The notes beneath the pieces were generated by a model that ran no database searches, was not told where the DNA came from, and saw only the letters and a program-made list of their open reading frames with translations. From Bacteroidales bacterium (GTDB lineage Bacteria; Bacteroidota; Bacteroidia; Bacteroidales; JAEINX01): a DNA stretch of 36,625 nt. The stretch lies in NCBI GenBank assembly GCA_016342645.1, contig JAEINX010000034.1, positions 1-36,625 of the forward strand. Reading direction: 5' to 3'. Of this stretch, positions 1 to 8,861 are shown one piece after another; within the stretch, counting starts at the first letter, position 1, and every line of letters begins with the position of its first letter. Made by a program: the position numbers and the translations under genes.

Positions 1-406
1 CTAATGCTCTAATCCTGTCTTCTTGGTTGCGTATAATTTTTTTGTACTCTAGATTTTCATTTTGTAATTTTAAGTTTTCTATATTTAATTTATTCAATTC
101 ATTACCTTCTTCTAGTGCTTTTATCTCTAAATTATTTTGTTCTTCAATATATTTACTTAAAGATCCCCATTTGTCTATTATAGTTTTAGTTTCTGGGGTT
201 ATTACAGCATAATCCAAATTTCCATGAATTTGAAAATATTCATCATCATACGAATTTAGGAAATGTTGTAATTCATTAGGCTTGAAAATAATTTGAGTTT
301 CCTTTTTATACATATGTGCCAAATCGCTCAAACACTTACCATTAGTGTAAACTTCACTAAGTTTAGGTAAAATATAATCTAAGAATTTTAAATATCTATC
401 ATTCAT
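1..406 (-). CDS. Hypothetical protein with C-terminal coiled coil, 3' end outside window
   Basis: An open frame starts at an ATG at 404-406 and runs leftward without a stop to the window edge, giving 135 visible codons. The protein begins MNDRYLKFLDYILPKL. Its first 80 residues look globular and mixed. From about residue 85 it becomes Glu/Asn/Leu/Lys-rich with heptad-like spacing (for example NKLNIENLKLQNENLEYKK), which suggests a coiled coil. No signal peptide or catalytic motif is visible and I do not recognise the family. A second in-frame ATG lies at 400-402. The gene borders a repeat-rich intergenic region. Function unknown. Confidence 0.6.
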   Translation of the reverse strand, partial: MNDRYLKFLDYILPKLSEVYTNGKCLSDLAHMYKKETQIIFKPNELQHFLNSYDDEYFQIHGNLDYAVITPETKTIIDKWGSLSKYIEEQNNLEIKALEEGNELNKLNIENLKLQNENLEYKKIIRNQEDRIRAL

Positions 407-667
407 AATGTAAGGTTTTTAAATAATACTTAACTTTTGATTGAGCATAACACTAAATAATAACACCTCTATTGTCATAATTCTCATAATTTATTTTGTA
501 AAGGTATAAAAATTAGAGGAAATGGAAAAAAAGGGGAAATGTTAATGGTATCGGTGGATTGGGCTATTTATATTTGCTGACTGCGGAGTATTTTACTGTC
601 AAGTTACTCAGAATTTTATGCAGGCTACAAACCTTGAATTTAGTAATATCCGGTAATTGTTTATGAG

Positions 668-723
668 CCCCGCTACCGCACATTGTATCGTGTGGTTTGC
701 TAATAAATAGCAATCATACTTTG
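668..723 (+). repeat. Intergenic repeat A, copy 1
   Basis: Begins CCCCGCTACCGCAC and ends TACTTTG. It contains a hairpin with CCGCAC and GTGTGG arms around ATTGTATC. It matches 821-877 closely, with a few substitutions and one indel, and runs directly into repeat B copy 1. Confidence 0.8.
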
Positions 724-820
724 TAAAAAGGGTCTAAGCCCCCGAAGTGATTTGCTCATTTGGGGCTCGTTTGCAACGAGTGTCTTGTAATAATTTATTT
801 ACAATTTCGAAATTATTAAA
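723..820 (+). repeat. Intergenic repeat B, copy 1 (98 bp)
   Basis: A 98-bp unit beginning GTAAAAAGGGTCTAAGCCCC and ending AATTATTAAA. Two substitutions were seen relative to the copy at 980-1077. It contains AGCCCC...GGGGCT arms and the tight hairpin CTCGTTTGCAACGAG (6-bp stem, 3-base loop). Confidence 0.88.
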
Positions 821-877
821 CCCCGCTACCGCACGATTATATCGTGTGGTTTGCTAATAAGTAGCAGTCCTACTTTG
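821..877 (+). repeat. Intergenic repeat A, copy 2
   Basis: Second copy of repeat A, abutting the end of repeat B copy 1. Its palindrome is better formed than in copy 1: CCGCACGAT-TAT-ATCGTGTGG, a 9-bp stem with one G-T pair. Confidence 0.8.
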
Positions 878-979
878 ATCTTAGATAGTTGACCAATACG
901 GTGTATTGCTTTTAATAAGCTAATCCACCCATACGGACCCATACGGGCTAACTATGTGTCGCTTGCTTTGTGTCGTAAA

Positions 980-1077
980 GTAAAAAGGGTCTAAGCCCCC
1001 GAAGTGATTTGCTCATTTGGGGCTCGTTTGCAACGAGTGTCTTATAATAATTTATTTACAATGTCGAAATTATTAAA
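980..1077 (+). repeat. Intergenic repeat B, copy 2 (98 bp)
   Basis: Same length as 723-820, with single-base changes such as TGTCTTATAA for TGTCTTGTAA and ATGTCG for ATTTCG. The CTCGTTTGCAACGAG hairpin is conserved. It lies about 145 bp upstream of the PIN gene. Confidence 0.88.
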
Positions 1078-1222
1078 CACTCAATACATTTTTTGACTAT
1101 CATAAATGAACAGGATTATGAATAAAGTATTATTCGTATTACATTTTTTCTTGCATTTTACGTTTATTATACTGAAATTTGCAACTATAATAGTATTGTT
1201 TTTAATTTATTGAGTTTTGTAA

Positions 1223-1663
1223 ATGAAGATATACCTTGATAATTGCTGTATTCAAAGACCATTGGATGACAAAAATCAGTTTCGAATAGCCATTGAAAGT
1301 GAGATAGTATTAAACATTCTGTCTCTAATCGAATCTGAGAAAATTAGACTTATTTCATCCGATATGTTAGTATTTGAGGCAAATAAAAATACAAATATTT
1401 TTCGCAGGGAGTTTACTTTAGATATACTGGGAAAAGCAAATGATTTTGTGAATCTGAGTAAAAATATTGAAATTCGTGCTAAAGATTTTATACTTGAAGG
1501 AATCAAACCGATAGATGCTTTGCATCTTGCTTCAGCAGAAGAAATAAAAGCTGACTATTTTTGCACTTGCGATGATAAGTTTCTGAAAAAGGCAAAAAAG
1601 ATTAAAAATCTTGAAATAAGAGTTAACTCACTTTTTGAAATAATAAAAGAAATAGAAAAATGA
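1223..1663 (+). CDS. PIN-domain protein, putative VapC-like toxin/ribonuclease
   Basis: 146 residues, usual for a single PIN domain. The acidic residues expected for metal-dependent RNA cleavage are visible: Asp6 in YLDNCC near the N-terminus, Glu52 in the VFEAN stretch, Asp98 in KPIDALHLASAE and Asp117/118 in CTCDDKF. PIN proteins of this size are usually the toxin of a type II toxin-antitoxin pair, cutting tRNA or other RNA in the cytoplasm. The stop overlaps the start of the next gene by four bases (ATGA at 1660-1663), so the two are almost certainly co-translated. No antitoxin-like gene precedes it, which makes the downstream gene the likely partner. The fold is clear; the toxin role is inferred. 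Confidence 0.8.
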   Translation: MKIYLDNCCIQRPLDDKNQFRIAIESEIVLNILSLIESEKIRLISSDMLVFEANKNTNIFRREFTLDILGKANDFVNLSKNIEIRAKDFILEGIKPIDALHLASAEEIKADYFCTCDDKFLKKAKKIKNLEIRVNSLFEIIKEIEK

Positions 1664-1875
1664 ATATTGTAACAAAACCTTTGAACGATATTACAAAAGA
1701 AGCCATAATGGTATTAAATAATACGATAGGTCTGGCTAATACATTACGTTTTATTAATCAGTTTTCAACAGGATACGGAGATTATACCGAAGAAAGAAAA
1801 AGGATATTTGAAAACATGGAATTAGATGATATTGTAGCAGAAATAAAGCAAAAGAAAAAAAACAGTAAAGGCTAA
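1660..1875 (+). CDS. Small protein overlapping the PIN gene, putative antitoxin
   Basis: 71 residues starting at the ATG of the ATGA overlap with the PIN gene. The middle holds a distinctive stretch (LANTLRFINQFSTGYGDYT), followed by EERKRIF and a charged tail ending KQKKKNSKG. I recall similar short proteins next to PIN genes in Bacteroidota, Chlorobi and cyanobacteria, but cannot name a family. There is no obvious ribbon-helix-helix or AbrB signature. Translational coupling and size suggest it neutralises the PIN protein. The order toxin then antitoxin is the reverse of classical vapBC. Confidence 0.7.
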   Translation: MNIVTKPLNDITKEAIMVLNNTIGLANTLRFINQFSTGYGDYTEERKRIFENMELDDIVAEIKQKKKNSKG

Positions 1876-1987
1876 ATTCCTGAACTTAACTCACGTAGTT
1901 TGCAAGAATACGTGTGCACTAAAACGTATTCAATAATTTTATGTCCAGCCTATCAGACCTTGGATAATCAGGGTATTACCAGTGAAA

Positions 1988-2053
1988 GGGACTAAGCCCC
2001 GAATTATCTACACAGAAATATTATTAATCGGTAATTATTCGGGGCTTAGACCC
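1988..2053. repeat. 17-bp inverted repeat carrying the repeat B core
   Basis: Left arm 1988-2004 reads GGGACTAAGCCCCGAAT. Right arm 2037-2053 reads ATTCGGGGCTTAGACCC. The arms are complementary except for one position and are separated by 32 bases. The same GGGTCTAAGCCCC core occurs in both repeat B copies upstream of the PIN gene. Confidence 0.8.
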
Positions 2054-2188
2054 TAATCCTACCTAAAAAATCATTAATCGGTAATTATTGGGGTTTTAAT
2101 TCCCATAAAATTGAAATGATGACCATTAAAGACAATTGAATGACTATTATTGACAATTTAATGACAATCAATTGAGGCGATTATACTA

Positions 2189-2217
2189 AAACTTCGGTGG
2201 GTATTCCACCGAAGTTT
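2189..2217. terminator. Bidirectional hairpin terminator between the small protein and M16 genes
   Basis: AACTTCGGTGG (2190-2200) pairs perfectly with CCACCGAAGTT (2206-2216) around a 5-base loop. On the minus strand the stem is followed by TTTTAG, 37 bases past the M16 protease stop. It can serve both convergent transcription units. Confidence 0.75.
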
Positions 2218-2253
2218 CCCTTATACCATTATTTCCTATATACCTTACAATTC

Positions 2254-5190
2254 CTAATAATTAAAAATCTCTTCAAGAGTCAATTCCTTGACTGTTCCAA
2301 GTTTTTTCAATATTTTCATATCAACATCATCTCTATTACCAAGGACCATAAATGAATAGCTTTTATCTTTAATATATTCGTCGAAGAAACTACTGAATGT
2401 ATCAATATCAGCATTTTTAACATATTGATAAACATCTTTTCTGATGTCGTAATCAATTCCACGGTCGAGGTTTCGCAAATGAGTCCAGAAAATATTTGCT
2501 TTAGTGATCCTTTCGGTTTCAATTTTTGCCAAAATAGCTTCACGAGCAGCATTAAATTGTACACTGGCATCCGGCATATTCGACATAAGATCAAGCATTG
2601 CATCGGTAGCAATTTTAATTTTGTCGGCCTGAGTTCCAACAAAAGTGTAAATGTAATTTGATTGATTGGTTTTTGACGGAACCGAGAAGGATGCAAAAGC
2701 AGTATATGCTAAAGCTTTGGCTTCACGAATTTCCTGGAAAACTATTGATGACAAACCACTTCCATAATATTCTCCAAATAAGCGTGCTGGAGGAATCAGG
2801 TCTTTATTAAAAATGCAGCTTTTTGAGATAGTGAAAATATTGGCTTGAGTCATATCATAATTCACAAAATATACTTTGTTTTCGTTTGTTTCTTGTTCGG
2901 TATATTTTATGGGTTTGGTACAGTTTTTAAGTTTGCTTGGAACATTATGATGTTCTTTCAAACTTGCAGAAACATTTTCCATTGAATTTGGCCCGTAATA
3001 GAAAATTTTGTGTTTAAACGTATATAAATCTTTTAATACATCAATTAAATGTTCTGGATTAATCTTTTTAAGTTCTTCTTCAGGTAATATATTTGTGAAA
3101 GCTGATTTGGCTCCATATTTACCATAGTTGAATAGTCCTCCCCAAAGAATAGAGTTTTTATTTAATTTACTATTAGATCGTTCTTTCAAAATACCATCAA
3201 TATAATCATCATAAGCTTTTTGGTCGGGTTTTACGTTTGCCAAAACATGCTCCAATAATTCCACACCTTTTTCGAATGATTTTTCAAGCCCTGAAATATA
3301 AACATACGAACGGTCGTTTCCTGTGCTTACTCCCATTTCGAGTCCAAGTTTAAAGAATTCCTGTTGTAATTCGGAAGGGGAATATTTATCGGTTCCAAGG
3401 TAAGGAAGATAATTAACGGCGAGAGGTAATTCAATGTCATTATTTTTACCCATATCAATTATATAATTCAACTGAAATAACTCATTTGTTATATTTTTAA
3501 TATAATTAAAATCAACTCCTGAACTTAAATTTTCGGCTGAAATTTCTTTTTTGAAATCAACAAAAACAGGTGTTAAACTTTCGGTTTCTTTGCTGATGAA
3601 ATCTTTATAGAATTCCGATTGAGCCTCCCTGTTTATATCAATTGAAGTAATTTGCGGTTTTTCAATTTTAACAGCAGTTGTATCTTCGCCAAGTTTCTTG
3701 TAAACAATAGCATAATTATCTTTATAATTTTCGTTAGCAAATTTCACTAAATCTTCTTTGGTAATTTTTTCAAGTTCATCAATAAATTTAACCTGATCGA
3801 TCCAATCGACCTGATTGATAAAGGCGCTCATAAAAGCAAAAGTTCGGTAGTTTCCTTCCTGTTGCCTTAATTCCGAAAGCCTCAAATCATTTATTACGGC
3901 TTCAATCAACCAATCTTCAAATTCACCCTTTTTCACTTTTTCGATTTCAGCAAGCAAAAGGTCTCTCACTTCATCTAACGACTGTCCTTCACGCGGATTG
4001 CCATAAAAAACGTGCATTCCGTAATCAATCAAAAAGTTAGAATATGATCCGGCACCAAGAACTTTTTGCTCTTGCACAAGATCAAGGTCAATCAAACCTG
4101 CCTGACTGTTACTTAAAATATTATCAATTAAAGAAACATATTTTTCATCGGGAGTATTAACACCGTCGAAACGGAAACCAAAAGTAACATATTCGGCATC
4201 AGGGCCATAAACGTCTTTTACAACAGGTTTTGTAATCGGGTCTTCAACAGGCATATCGCGTTTTGGGATATTTGGATTTGCCTTTTTCTCACCCCAATAT
4301 TCGTCAATTAATTTTATTGTTTCTTCAAAATCCAAATCACCGGCCATACACATTGCCATATTATTCGGTACATAATAAGTATTCCAATAATTATGAATAT
4401 TTATCATAGAAGGGTTTTTAATATGCTCGGGCCTACCTAATACAGTTTGTGTCCCGTAAGGATGTTTTTGGAATAAACCACTCATTAAAGCTTTATTTAC
4501 TTTTGAACGATCCATATCCTGATACATATTAAACTCCTCGTAAACCGTTTCCAATTCGGTATGGAAAAGACGCAAAACTAAAGTTCCGAAGCGTTCGCTT
4601 TCCAATTTCAACCATTTTGCTATCTGATTAGTAGGAATATCATTCATATAAACTGTTAATTCATTTGAAGTTCCGGCATTGGTGCCTTTCGCCCCCATCG
4701 AAGAAACCAGTTTATCATATTCATTTGCCACGGCAAAAGTTGCGGCTATTCCACTAAGACTGTCTATTTTGGCATAAATTGCCTTTTTCTTAACAGGGTC
4801 ATCGGTTTTTAAGTGTTGTTCATAAAGATCGGAAATTTTCTCAAGGTAAATTTTCTCAGTATCCCAATCAATAGTTGCAATTTCATCGGAGCCTTTAAAC
4901 ATCATGTGTTCAAGATAATGTGCCAAGCCGGTAGTCTTAGGTGGATCAAAAGTTGAGCCAGCTCTTACAGCGATCAAAGTCTGAATTCTCGGGGCATCTT
5001 TATTAACCGATAAATACACCTTCAAACCATTATCAAGTGTATAAATCCTTGCTTTTAGCGGGTCATTCTTAACGGTTTCATAAGAGTATCCGTTTTTGTC
5101 CTTTTGTGTTTTTACTTCGTATTTATTGGTTGTACATGAAACAATAAATAAAATTGAAAAAACAAAGGCAATTAATTTGATTTTTTTCAT
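2254..5190 (-). CDS. M16 family zinc metalloprotease lipoprotein (two-module, about 980 aa)
   Basis: 978 residues. The N-terminus MKKIKLIAFVFSILFIVSC is a lipoprotein signal peptide with Cys19 as the lipidation site, so the enzyme is expected in the periplasm or on a membrane face. The inverted zinc motif HYLEH is at residues 91-95 within GLAHYLEHMMFKG. The third ligand is expected at the Glu pair in ETVYEEF (about 218-219), farther away than in insulinase because of an extra charged helical stretch at about 105-150. A second M16-like half with no zinc motif occupies the C-terminal part, as usual for large clamshell peptidases of this family. It probably degrades peptides. It reads alone toward a hairpin terminator. 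The family is confident; the substrate is unknown. Confidence 0.92.
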   Translation of the reverse strand: MKKIKLIAFVFSILFIVSCTTNKYEVKTQKDKNGYSYETVKNDPLKARIYTLDNGLKVYLSVNKDAPRIQTLIAVRAGSTFDPPKTTGLAHYLEHMMFKGSDEIATIDWDTEKIYLEKISDLYEQHLKTDDPVKKKAIYAKIDSLSGIAATFAVANEYDKLVSSMGAKGTNAGTSNELTVYMNDIPTNQIAKWLKLESERFGTLVLRLFHTELETVYEEFNMYQDMDRSKVNKALMSGLFQKHPYGTQTVLGRPEHIKNPSMINIHNYWNTYYVPNNMAMCMAGDLDFEETIKLIDEYWGEKKANPNIPKRDMPVEDPITKPVVKDVYGPDAEYVTFGFRFDGVNTPDEKYVSLIDNILSNSQAGLIDLDLVQEQKVLGAGSYSNFLIDYGMHVFYGNPREGQSLDEVRDLLLAEIEKVKKGEFEDWLIEAVINDLRLSELRQQEGNYRTFAFMSAFINQVDWIDQVKFIDELEKITKEDLVKFANENYKDNYAIVYKKLGEDTTAVKIEKPQITSIDINREAQSEFYKDFISKETESLTPVFVDFKKEISAENLSSGVDFNYIKNITNELFQLNYIIDMGKNNDIELPLAVNYLPYLGTDKYSPSELQQEFFKLGLEMGVSTGNDRSYVYISGLEKSFEKGVELLEHVLANVKPDQKAYDDYIDGILKERSNSKLNKNSILWGGLFNYGKYGAKSAFTNILPEEELKKINPEHLIDVLKDLYTFKHKIFYYGPNSMENVSASLKEHHNVPSKLKNCTKPIKYTEQETNENKVYFVNYDMTQANIFTISKSCIFNKDLIPPARLFGEYYGSGLSSIVFQEIREAKALAYTAFASFSVPSKTNQSNYIYTFVGTQADKIKIATDAMLDLMSNMPDASVQFNAAREAILAKIETERITKANIFWTHLRNLDRGIDYDIRKDVYQYVKNADIDTFSSFFDEYIKDKSYSFMVLGNRDDVDMKILKKLGTVKELTLEEIFNY

Positions 5191-5385
5191 TTTGAATGGA
5201 TTTTAATTATTAGAAAATATTATTATTTATAAAGTGTTCTTAAATAGACATATGTTGGCAATTATCTTTTGGTTTTTCGAAACAATAAAATACATGTACA
5301 TTGAGTATTATGTTAGTACATTATTTTCAAATTTTGCAAAACAAAATCGTTTCCGAAAATAGATAAAAATTAAATACAAGCAATA

Positions 5386-6639
5386 TTATTTTTTAAAATA
5401 TATTTTATTAAGTTCACGAATCAGGCTATCCTTTAAGATATTATATTCAGTTAATTTGATGGAATCTACAGGTTTTGCAGGTGGCGATTTAAGTTTTAAA
5501 GGATTGATAGCTTTGCCGTTTCTATAAATTCTAAAATCTAAATGCGGGCCTGTGGCCAAGCCGGTTTTCCCAACATATCCGATTACATCTCCTTGTTTTA
5601 CGCGAGCACCTTTTTTCATTCCTTGGGCATACTTTGATAGGTGCATATAGGATGTTGTATAGGTTCCATTATGCTTTATTTTAAGATAATTACCTCCACC
5701 TCGTTTTTCGTAACCTCTTTTAACAACAATACCATCCCCGATTGTAAGAACAGGGGTTCCGGTAGCAGCAGCATAATCAACCCCATGATGAGGCCGTCTA
5801 ATTTTCAATATCGGATGCATGCGGCTATGTGAATATCTCGAGCTAATTCGTTTATATCGTAAGGGAGCTTTCAAGAATGTGCGCATTAAGCTGTTGGCTT
5901 CTTCATCAAAATAATCGCCAACACTATCCTGAATAAAATAAAATGCAAAATAATCATCTCCCGAATGATTTATTTTAGCAGCTTGAATATTTCCTAATCC
6001 AATATATTTATTGTCAACATATAAGGCTTCATAAATTGCATTATAGATATCGCCTTTTTGTATGCCGAAAAAATCAATTGTCCATGCAAAAACTTCCGAT
6101 AATTCATTTGCAAGGTTTGGATCACAGTTATTATCAAGCATTGCATTCCAAAATGAACTTATAATTGTTCCTGTTGTTTTCTCAATTCGTATTTCAATTT
6201 CTTTCTCGCCGGAATAAATACAAACAGAGTCGGTTAAATCATATACAATATATTTTGTAGGAGATTTTTCATAAACAAAATACAAAAGCTTGTTAATTGA
6301 ATCATTAGAACAAATAACCGAATAATTATTACCGCGCCTGATTTTTCTTACATCGAAAACCGGTTTTGAAGCTCTGGCAATTTTATCAATAGTTACGTAA
6401 TTGACCTTGTATTTTAATAAAATGTCTGATAGAAATTGATTTTTTCTAACTTTATCTTTGATAATTATTAAAGAATCAACAATTATACCGTATTCAAATT
6501 CATGTTCGGGTTCAACAATTTCGACAGGTTCAAGCTTTTCTTCCTGATAATCATTTTTATTAAAAACACTTGAAATAATTATAATTATAAAAGCTGCAAT
6601 TATTAAAATAAATATTTCTATATAATTTTTCCTATCCAT
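5386..6639 (-). CDS. M23 family peptidoglycan endopeptidase, membrane-anchored
   Basis: 417 residues. One N-terminal membrane segment (about 8-26, very Ile-rich) is followed by a periplasmic region with a LysM/OapA-like part around 60-108. The C-terminal LytM/M23 domain (about 255-382) contains HHGVD at 284-288 (zinc ligands His284 and Asp288), MHLS with His333, and GPHLDF at 365-369. The last motif is normally HxH; here it is His366-Leu-Asp368, so the usual third zinc ligand is Asp. I believe this variant occurs in other Bacteroidota M23 proteins, so activity may be kept. The expected role is cleavage of peptide cross-links in peptidoglycan. No obvious operon partner; the gap to the upstream iorB is about 117 bp. 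Confidence 0.9.
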   Translation of the reverse strand: MDRKNYIEIFILIIAAFIIIIISSVFNKNDYQEEKLEPVEIVEPEHEFEYGIIVDSLIIIKDKVRKNQFLSDILLKYKVNYVTIDKIARASKPVFDVRKIRRGNNYSVICSNDSINKLLYFVYEKSPTKYIVYDLTDSVCIYSGEKEIEIRIEKTTGTIISSFWNAMLDNNCDPNLANELSEVFAWTIDFFGIQKGDIYNAIYEALYVDNKYIGLGNIQAAKINHSGDDYFAFYFIQDSVGDYFDEEANSLMRTFLKAPLRYKRISSRYSHSRMHPILKIRRPHHGVDYAAATGTPVLTIGDGIVVKRGYEKRGGGNYLKIKHNGTYTTSYMHLSKYAQGMKKGARVKQGDVIGYVGKTGLATGPHLDFRIYRNGKAINPLKLKSPPAKPVDSIKLTEYNILKDSLIRELNKIYFKK

Positions 6640-6756
6640 TTATTGATTATTGAATATTCACTATATAATAATGATTCAAAATATTTCTAAGTAACGAATT
6701 ATTAACGTGTGTATTATTAAATCAATAATTCCATTCACAAAAAAAATCCTCAGAAA

Positions 6757-7338
6757 TTATTTGTTTTTTTCGGCAATCTTTAATCCTGCCCTAAAAGCAT
6801 CGATATTGACTTTTACTATTTCCTCGCCTTTCTTTTTGAATATTGAAGAAATAGCTTCTTCTAATTTCGGAATTTCAATATCAAGAAATGGGGCGGCGGC
6901 ACCAAGTATGACAATATTTGCTGATCGGGGCGAGCCTAATTCTTTTGCAATTTTATCGGCATCTAATGAAATCTTTTTCGGTAAAGCGTTAATTTTATCA
7001 AGAATGACTTTTTCGTCGGGATAATTCGGAATGTTTATGAAGGAATTTGTATTGGTTATTAACCAGCCATCAGCCGATAACATAGGGAGATACCTAAGAG
7101 ATTCCATAGGTTCAACAGATAGAATCAAATCAGCTTTTCCTTTTGGAATAAGATCGGAATGAATTGGTTTTGAAGACAATCGTAAATGCGATTGGACATC
7201 ACCGCCTCTTTGGCTCATCCCGTGGACTTCGGCTTGTTTCAAATGCAAATCCGAAGCAATTGCTGCAATTCCAATTGTGGCAGCTATTGAAAGAATTCCC
7301 TGTCCGCCAACACCTGCAAGAATTATATCTTTTTTCAT
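6757..7338 (-). CDS. iorB: Indolepyruvate:ferredoxin oxidoreductase beta subunit
   Basis: 193 residues from the ATG at 7336-7338, which gives MKKDIILAGVGGQG. An upstream in-frame TTG would add 17 residues with no family-like sequence, so I reject it. This is the gamma-type domain of 2-oxoacid oxidoreductases: GVGGQG at about 9-14, then HGMSQRGGDVQSHLR, both typical of IorB. With the thiamine-pyrophosphate subunit IorA it oxidises aryl pyruvates from aromatic amino acids to acyl-CoA using ferredoxin. IorA is not next to it here: the upstream neighbour 75 bp away is ahcY and the downstream one is the M23 gene. It may be read through from ahcY. Confidence 0.88.
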   Translation of the reverse strand: MKKDIILAGVGGQGILSIAATIGIAAIASDLHLKQAEVHGMSQRGGDVQSHLRLSSKPIHSDLIPKGKADLILSVEPMESLRYLPMLSADGWLITNTNSFINIPNYPDEKVILDKINALPKKISLDADKIAKELGSPRSANIVILGAAAPFLDIEIPKLEEAISSIFKKKGEEIVKVNIDAFRAGLKIAEKNK

Positions 7339-7413
7339 GATTAATTTTTTTTTAGTCAAATGAAACTCTAATAATTTTAGGCACTCCAAACTTTAGCTCA
7401 CTTAAAGTACTAA

Positions 7414-8835
7414 TTAATATCTGTAATGATCGGCTTTAAAAGGCCCGTTAACAGGAATACCAATATAATCGGCCTGTTCCTGAGTCATTTTAGTAAGTTT
7501 AACACCAACATGTTCGAGATGCAAACGAGCAACTTCTTCATCTAATGTTTTAGGTAAACGATAAACATCAACTTTAAAATCGTTTTTCCATAATTCAATT
7601 TGAGCCAAAGTTTGGTTTGTAAATGAATTACTCATAACAAATGAGGGATGGCCCGTTGCACAACCAAGGTTTACTAATCTTCCCTCGGCCAAAAGAAAAA
7701 TTGAGTGGCCATCGGGGAAAGTATATTTGTCAACCTGAGGTTTAATGTTTTCTTTAATAATTCCCGGATATTTTTCGAGTTTATCAACTTGTATTTCATT
7801 ATCAAAATGGCCAATATTACATACAATTGACTGATCATTCATTTTTAGCATGTGATCAATTGTAAGAACATCTTTATTTCCTGTGGTTGTCACAAAAATA
7901 TTTCCTTCTTCTAAAGCATCTTCAGTAGTTTCAACCTTAAATCCTTCCATTGAAGCCTGTAAAGCACAAATAGGATCAATTTCGGTAACTTTTACTCTTG
8001 CACCATAAGATTTCATAGATTTTGCACATCCTTTTCCAACATCGCCATAGCCAAGAACGACAACTACTTTTCCTGCAAGCATTACGTCGGTGGCTCGTTT
8101 AATTCCATCGGCGAGAGATTCGCGGCAGCCATAAAGATTATCGAATTTTGATTTCGTAACGGAATCGTTTACATTAATGGCCGGGAAAAGTAATTTACCT
8201 TCTTCCTGCATTTGATATAAACGGTGAACACCTGTGGTGGTTTCTTCCGAAACACCCTTCATTTCTTTAACGGCTCTGTGCCATTTGGTTTTATCTTCAA
8301 CATAAGATTCTTTTAGTTGATCCATCAAAGCCTTGAACTCGGCATTTGTATGAATTTCTTTGAACAAATCGGGATTTTCTTCAGCCTGATATCCTTTTAT
8401 TAACATTAATGTTGCATCACCGCCGTCATCAACAATCATATTTGGCCCTTTACCATTTTCAAAAGATAATGCTTGTTTAGTACACCACCAGTATTCATCT
8501 AAAGTTTCGCCTTTCCAAGCAAAAACAGGAACCCCTGATTTTGCAATCACAGCAGCAGCATGATCTTGTGTTGAGAAAATATTACAACTTGCCCATCGGA
8601 CATCTGCACCAAGTTCAACCAATGTTTCAATTAATACGGCAGTTTGAATAGTCATGTGAAGCGAACCTGTTATTCTTGCTCCTTTTAAAGGTTTTTCAGC
8701 AGAGTATTTTTTTCTGATTGCCATTAAACCGGGCATTTCTTTCTCGGCAATTTTTATTTCTTTTCTTCCGAAATCGGCAAGAGAAATATCGGCAATTTTA
8801 TACTTAAGTTTCTTTTCAGTCATTATTTGTTCCAT
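7414..8835 (-). CDS. ahcY: S-adenosylhomocysteinase (adenosylhomocysteine hydrolase)
   Basis: 473 residues from the ATG at 8833-8835. A TTG three codons upstream and an ATG four codons downstream are alternatives. The enzyme hydrolyses S-adenosylhomocysteine to adenosine and homocysteine in the cytoplasm with bound NAD. Visible family marks are the N-terminal [20 protein letters not shown] block, DDGGDATLM, the Rossmann motif [24 protein letters not shown], and the conserved C-terminus ending DHYRY. Length and order match the bacterial long form. An exact Bacteroidota -7 box lies about 27 bases upstream. It supplies homocysteine to MetH, encoded nearby on the other strand. Confidence 0.97.
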   Translation of the reverse strand: MEQIMTEKKLKYKIADISLADFGRKEIKIAEKEMPGLMAIRKKYSAEKPLKGARITGSLHMTIQTAVLIETLVELGADVRWASCNIFSTQDHAAAVIAKSGVPVFAWKGETLDEYWWCTKQALSFENGKGPNMIVDDGGDATLMLIKGYQAEENPDLFKEIHTNAEFKALMDQLKESYVEDKTKWHRAVKEMKGVSEETTTGVHRLYQMQEEGKLLFPAINVNDSVTKSKFDNLYGCRESLADGIKRATDVMLAGKVVVVLGYGDVGKGCAKSMKSYGARVKVTEIDPICALQASMEGFKVETTEDALEEGNIFVTTTGNKDVLTIDHMLKMNDQSIVCNIGHFDNEIQVDKLEKYPGIIKENIKPQVDKYTFPDGHSIFLLAEGRLVNLGCATGHPSFVMSNSFTNQTLAQIELWKNDFKVDVYRLPKTLDEEVARLHLEHVGVKLTKMTQEQADYIGIPVNGPFKADHYRY

Positions 8836-8861
8836 TATTATCAATTTTTATTTTAATGCCG

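Larger units (their letters stand above)
407..1222. other. Gene-free, repeat-rich intergenic region
   Basis: No convincing gene lies in these 816 bases. The right two thirds are made of two repeat families, listed separately, each with two copies: A (668-723, 821-877) and B (723-820, 980-1077). A short stretch near 928-948 repeats ACCCATACGG twice. The left part (407-660) is A+T-rich, and I see nothing definite in it. The region separates the minus-strand partial gene from the plus-strand PIN gene, so it should contain both promoters, but no exact TAnnTTTG box was identified. Confidence 0.6.
1876..2253. other. Intergenic region with inverted and direct repeats between convergent genes
   Basis: 378 bases without a gene. 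It contains a 17-bp inverted repeat related to repeat B (1988-2053), a 17-bp direct repeat ATTAATCGGTAATTATT at 2023-2039 and 2073-2089, a degenerate tandem of GACAATTnAATGAC near 2130-2165, and a strong terminator-like hairpin at 2189-2217. Confidence 0.65.

Noticed and set aside
27..212. Plus-strand open frame of 61 codons at the left edge
   Set aside because: It is antisense to the partial minus-strand gene, is rich in Phe/Ser/Ile as mirror frames are, and has no family features.
668..1077. Possible CRISPR array from repeated blocks
   Set aside because: Only two copies each of two different repeats, 56 and 98 bp long, with no regular spacers and no cas genes.
723..2053. Integron cassette with attC sites around the PIN pair
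   Set aside because: No recognisable attC core (GTTRRRY with its complementary partner) and no integrase gene; only the bracketing repeats are supported.
2316..2696. Second minus-strand frame inside the M16 gene
   Set aside because: Out-of-frame shadow of a clearly conserved protease; no independent start signal.
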